NCBI GenBank assembly: GCA_964477735.1
Contig: CAYZFD010000034.1
Span: 1-15,831, forward strand
Direction of reading: 5' to 3'
Length of the DNA stretch: 15,831 nucleotides
Source of the DNA: CAYZFD01 sp964477735
GTDB taxonomy: Bacteria; Bacteroidota; Bacteroidia; Flavobacteriales; Flavobacteriaceae
The translations under genes and the position numbers were made by a program. Below are positions 14,591 to 15,831 of this stretch, in pieces. Below the pieces are notes generated by a model. That model searched no databases, was not told the origin of the DNA, and was given only the letters and a program-made list of their open reading frames with translations. Each line of letters opens with the position of its first letter. Within the stretch, counting starts at the first letter, position 1.

Positions 14591-15676
14591 ATGGAAAAGC
14601 CACACAAATTGGTAGAGTCAGATATTGAACTTTATGCCTTACCAAAAAAGCTAATTGCTCATAGAAAATGGATAATCCGTATTACTGGAGGTTTTATAAT
14701 AATGGGTGTATTGGTGGCCTTGTTATCGCCTGTTAGTTTTACTGCTGGAACAACTTTTGTGCCCCAAACCTCATCGAATCAGCCAAGCTCTTCTCTTTCT
14801 GGATTGGCCTCATTGGCGGGTATTAACCTAGGTGGCCTTATGGGGAGTAGCTCAGAAATTCCATCCAATCTCTATCCAAACATTGTTGAGAGTGTGCCCT
14901 ATCGCTTGGCTTTGCTCAACACCACACTGTCTGAATCAAACCAAAGCTTCAAAACTTATGCACTTTCGCAAGATGCAGGCCCTTCTTTTATTGGAGGATT
15001 AAAAAAATACACGCTAGGATTGCGGTCCTTAATTTTTAAGAGCAAGCAGCAAAACCATGATCAGGCGAACAACCCTATTTTTAGAATTACAGAGGAAGAC
15101 AAAAACCTGTTCAATTTTTTAGAAAACACATTGAGCGTTGAAGTCAACGAAAAAGAGGGTTTTGTAACACTAAACGTATCACTCAAAGACCCCGTTATTG
15201 CAGCAGAAGTGGCTCAAGCAGCCACGGCTTTGTTACAAGAAAAAATCATTGCCTACAAAAACCAAAGTGCAGTGGAAACATTACATTTTGTACAAGGCCA
15301 GTTCGATGCAAAGAAAAATGAATTTGAACAACTTCAGGATTCCATAGCGCGGTTTAAAGATCAGAATTTAAACATTGCAAGTTCCTTATATCAAAATAAA
15401 TTAAAACGATTAGAAGCAAACTTTACAATTGTTTCGGGGGTTTTTCAAGAATTGGCTGCACAGTTAGAGCAAGCCAAATTGCAGGTCAGTAAGGAAACAC
15501 CAATTTTCACAGTTATAGAGCCTGTCAACATTCCTTTACAAAGATCGAAACCCAAGCGAACCCTCATTGTCATTATTTGGACTTTTTTAGGGCTTGTTTT
15601 CTCAGCCGGTGGCGTTTTGGTTTGGGAACCCGCAAAAACACTTTATAGAGAGGTGTGGGTGAAAGAAAACACATAA
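14591..15676 (+). CDS. Wzz/GNVR-type polysaccharide co-polymerase (chain-length determinant)
   Basis: These inner-membrane proteins set polysaccharide chain length and contact the SLBB export channel in the periplasm. The product is 361 residues. It has a short cytoplasmic N-terminus and a first transmembrane helix (about 28-46), then a Ser/Gly-rich stretch (61-92), a periplasmic alpha/beta and coiled-coil region (about 235-300), and the conserved PVNIPLQRSKPKR ahead of the second transmembrane helix (about 324-345). The C-terminus ends about 16 residues later with no Walker motif and no Tyr-rich tail, so there is no fused BY-kinase. The start ATG is eight bases after the export gene's stop, so the two form an operon. 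Its stop codon directly abuts that of a minus-strand gene. Confidence 0.92.
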   Translation: MEKPHKLVESDIELYALPKKLIAHRKWIIRITGGFIIMGVLVALLSPVSFTAGTTFVPQTSSNQPSSSLSGLASLAGINLGGLMGSSSEIPSNLYPNIVESVPYRLALLNTTLSESNQSFKTYALSQDAGPSFIGGLKKYTLGLRSLIFKSKQQNHDQANNPIFRITEEDKNLFNFLENTLSVEVNEKEGFVTLNVSLKDPVIAAEVAQAATALLQEKIIAYKNQSAVETLHFVQGQFDAKKNEFEQLQDSIARFKDQNLNIASSLYQNKLKRLEANFTIVSGVFQELAAQLEQAKLQVSKETPIFTVIEPVNIPLQRSKPKRTLIVIIWTFLGLVFSAGGVLVWEPAKTLYREVWVKENT

Positions 15677-15829
15677 TTAGGGTTCGTTGATACGCCTGGC
15701 TACTGTGAGGACCAAAAACAGAATGGCCAAGCTCGCAAAAAAGAATACGACCGAATGTGAAGGCTCTAGCCTAAAACTTAAAAAAGAGATTAGGCCAATA
15801 TAAATCAACAAAAAAGAAGCAATCATCAC
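15677..15829 (-). CDS. Small or C-terminal hydrophobic protein (right edge, probably partial)
   Basis: The minus strand reads open from the window edge to a TAA at 15677-15679, giving 50 residues. They form two hydrophobic helices (MIASFLLIYIGLISFLSF and VVFFFASLAILFLVLTVA) joined by RLEPSHS and end ARRINEP. An ATG at 15826 could start a complete 49-residue two-helix membrane protein, but the frame continues past the edge, so it may equally be the C-terminus of a larger membrane protein. I do not recognise a family. The membrane-helix pattern and the exactly abutting, tail-to-tail stop with the Wzz gene argue that it is a real gene. Confidence 0.55.
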   Translation of the reverse strand: MMIASFLLIYIGLISFLSFRLEPSHSVVFFFASLAILFLVLTVARRINEP

Positions 15830-15831
15830 CG

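Overview
This 15.8 kb window is chromosomal DNA from a member of the Bacteroidota, most likely Flavobacteriales or a close relative. Four things point there: the lineage-typical proteins (DUF4837 lipoprotein, bacterial GH3 enzyme, a DUF6909-like protein, Asp in place of the third YbeY zinc ligand), the gene order as I remember it from that group, the A+T-rich composition, and copies of the Bacteroidota -7 promoter element TAnnTTTG a few bases upstream of most transcription units. The species cannot be named from sequence alone.

Layout. Positions 1-865 (minus) hold the N-terminal 288 residues of glutamyl-tRNA synthetase, cut by the left edge. Divergent from it is a plus-strand unit of ybeY (rRNA maturation), mnmG (tRNA wobble-uridine modification) and a class I SAM methyltransferase. 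mnmG is bracketed by two 16-bp parS (ParB-binding) sites, one inside the last codons of ybeY and one directly after the mnmG stop. The DNA polymerase III delta-prime gene (minus) converges on the methyltransferase and is divergent from pgk (phosphoglycerate kinase), which is followed by a DUF4837 lipoprotein with a non-ATG start. A minus-strand tatA converges on that unit.

From 8039 rightwards all genes but the last lie on the plus strand: a membrane-anchored M23 peptidase, a GH3 acyl-adenylating enzyme starting directly after the peptidase stop codon, and a large protein with a C-terminal nucleoside-phosphorylase-like domain. Then comes a polysaccharide export pair: a six-SLBB outer-membrane export protein and a Wzz-type chain-length regulator with no kinase domain. 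This pair is probably the edge of a surface or exopolysaccharide locus. At the right edge a minus-strand gene for a hydrophobic, two-helix protein ends base-to-base against the Wzz gene.

Most genes are conserved housekeeping or envelope genes. I see no transposase, CRISPR array, phage gene, tRNA or rRNA, and no gene-free stretch over 300 bases. The most notable non-coding signal is the parS pair around mnmG, which suggests that this region belongs to the chromosome-segregation centromere and so may lie fairly near the replication origin. The least understood coding content is the M23, GH3 and phosphorylase-like cluster.
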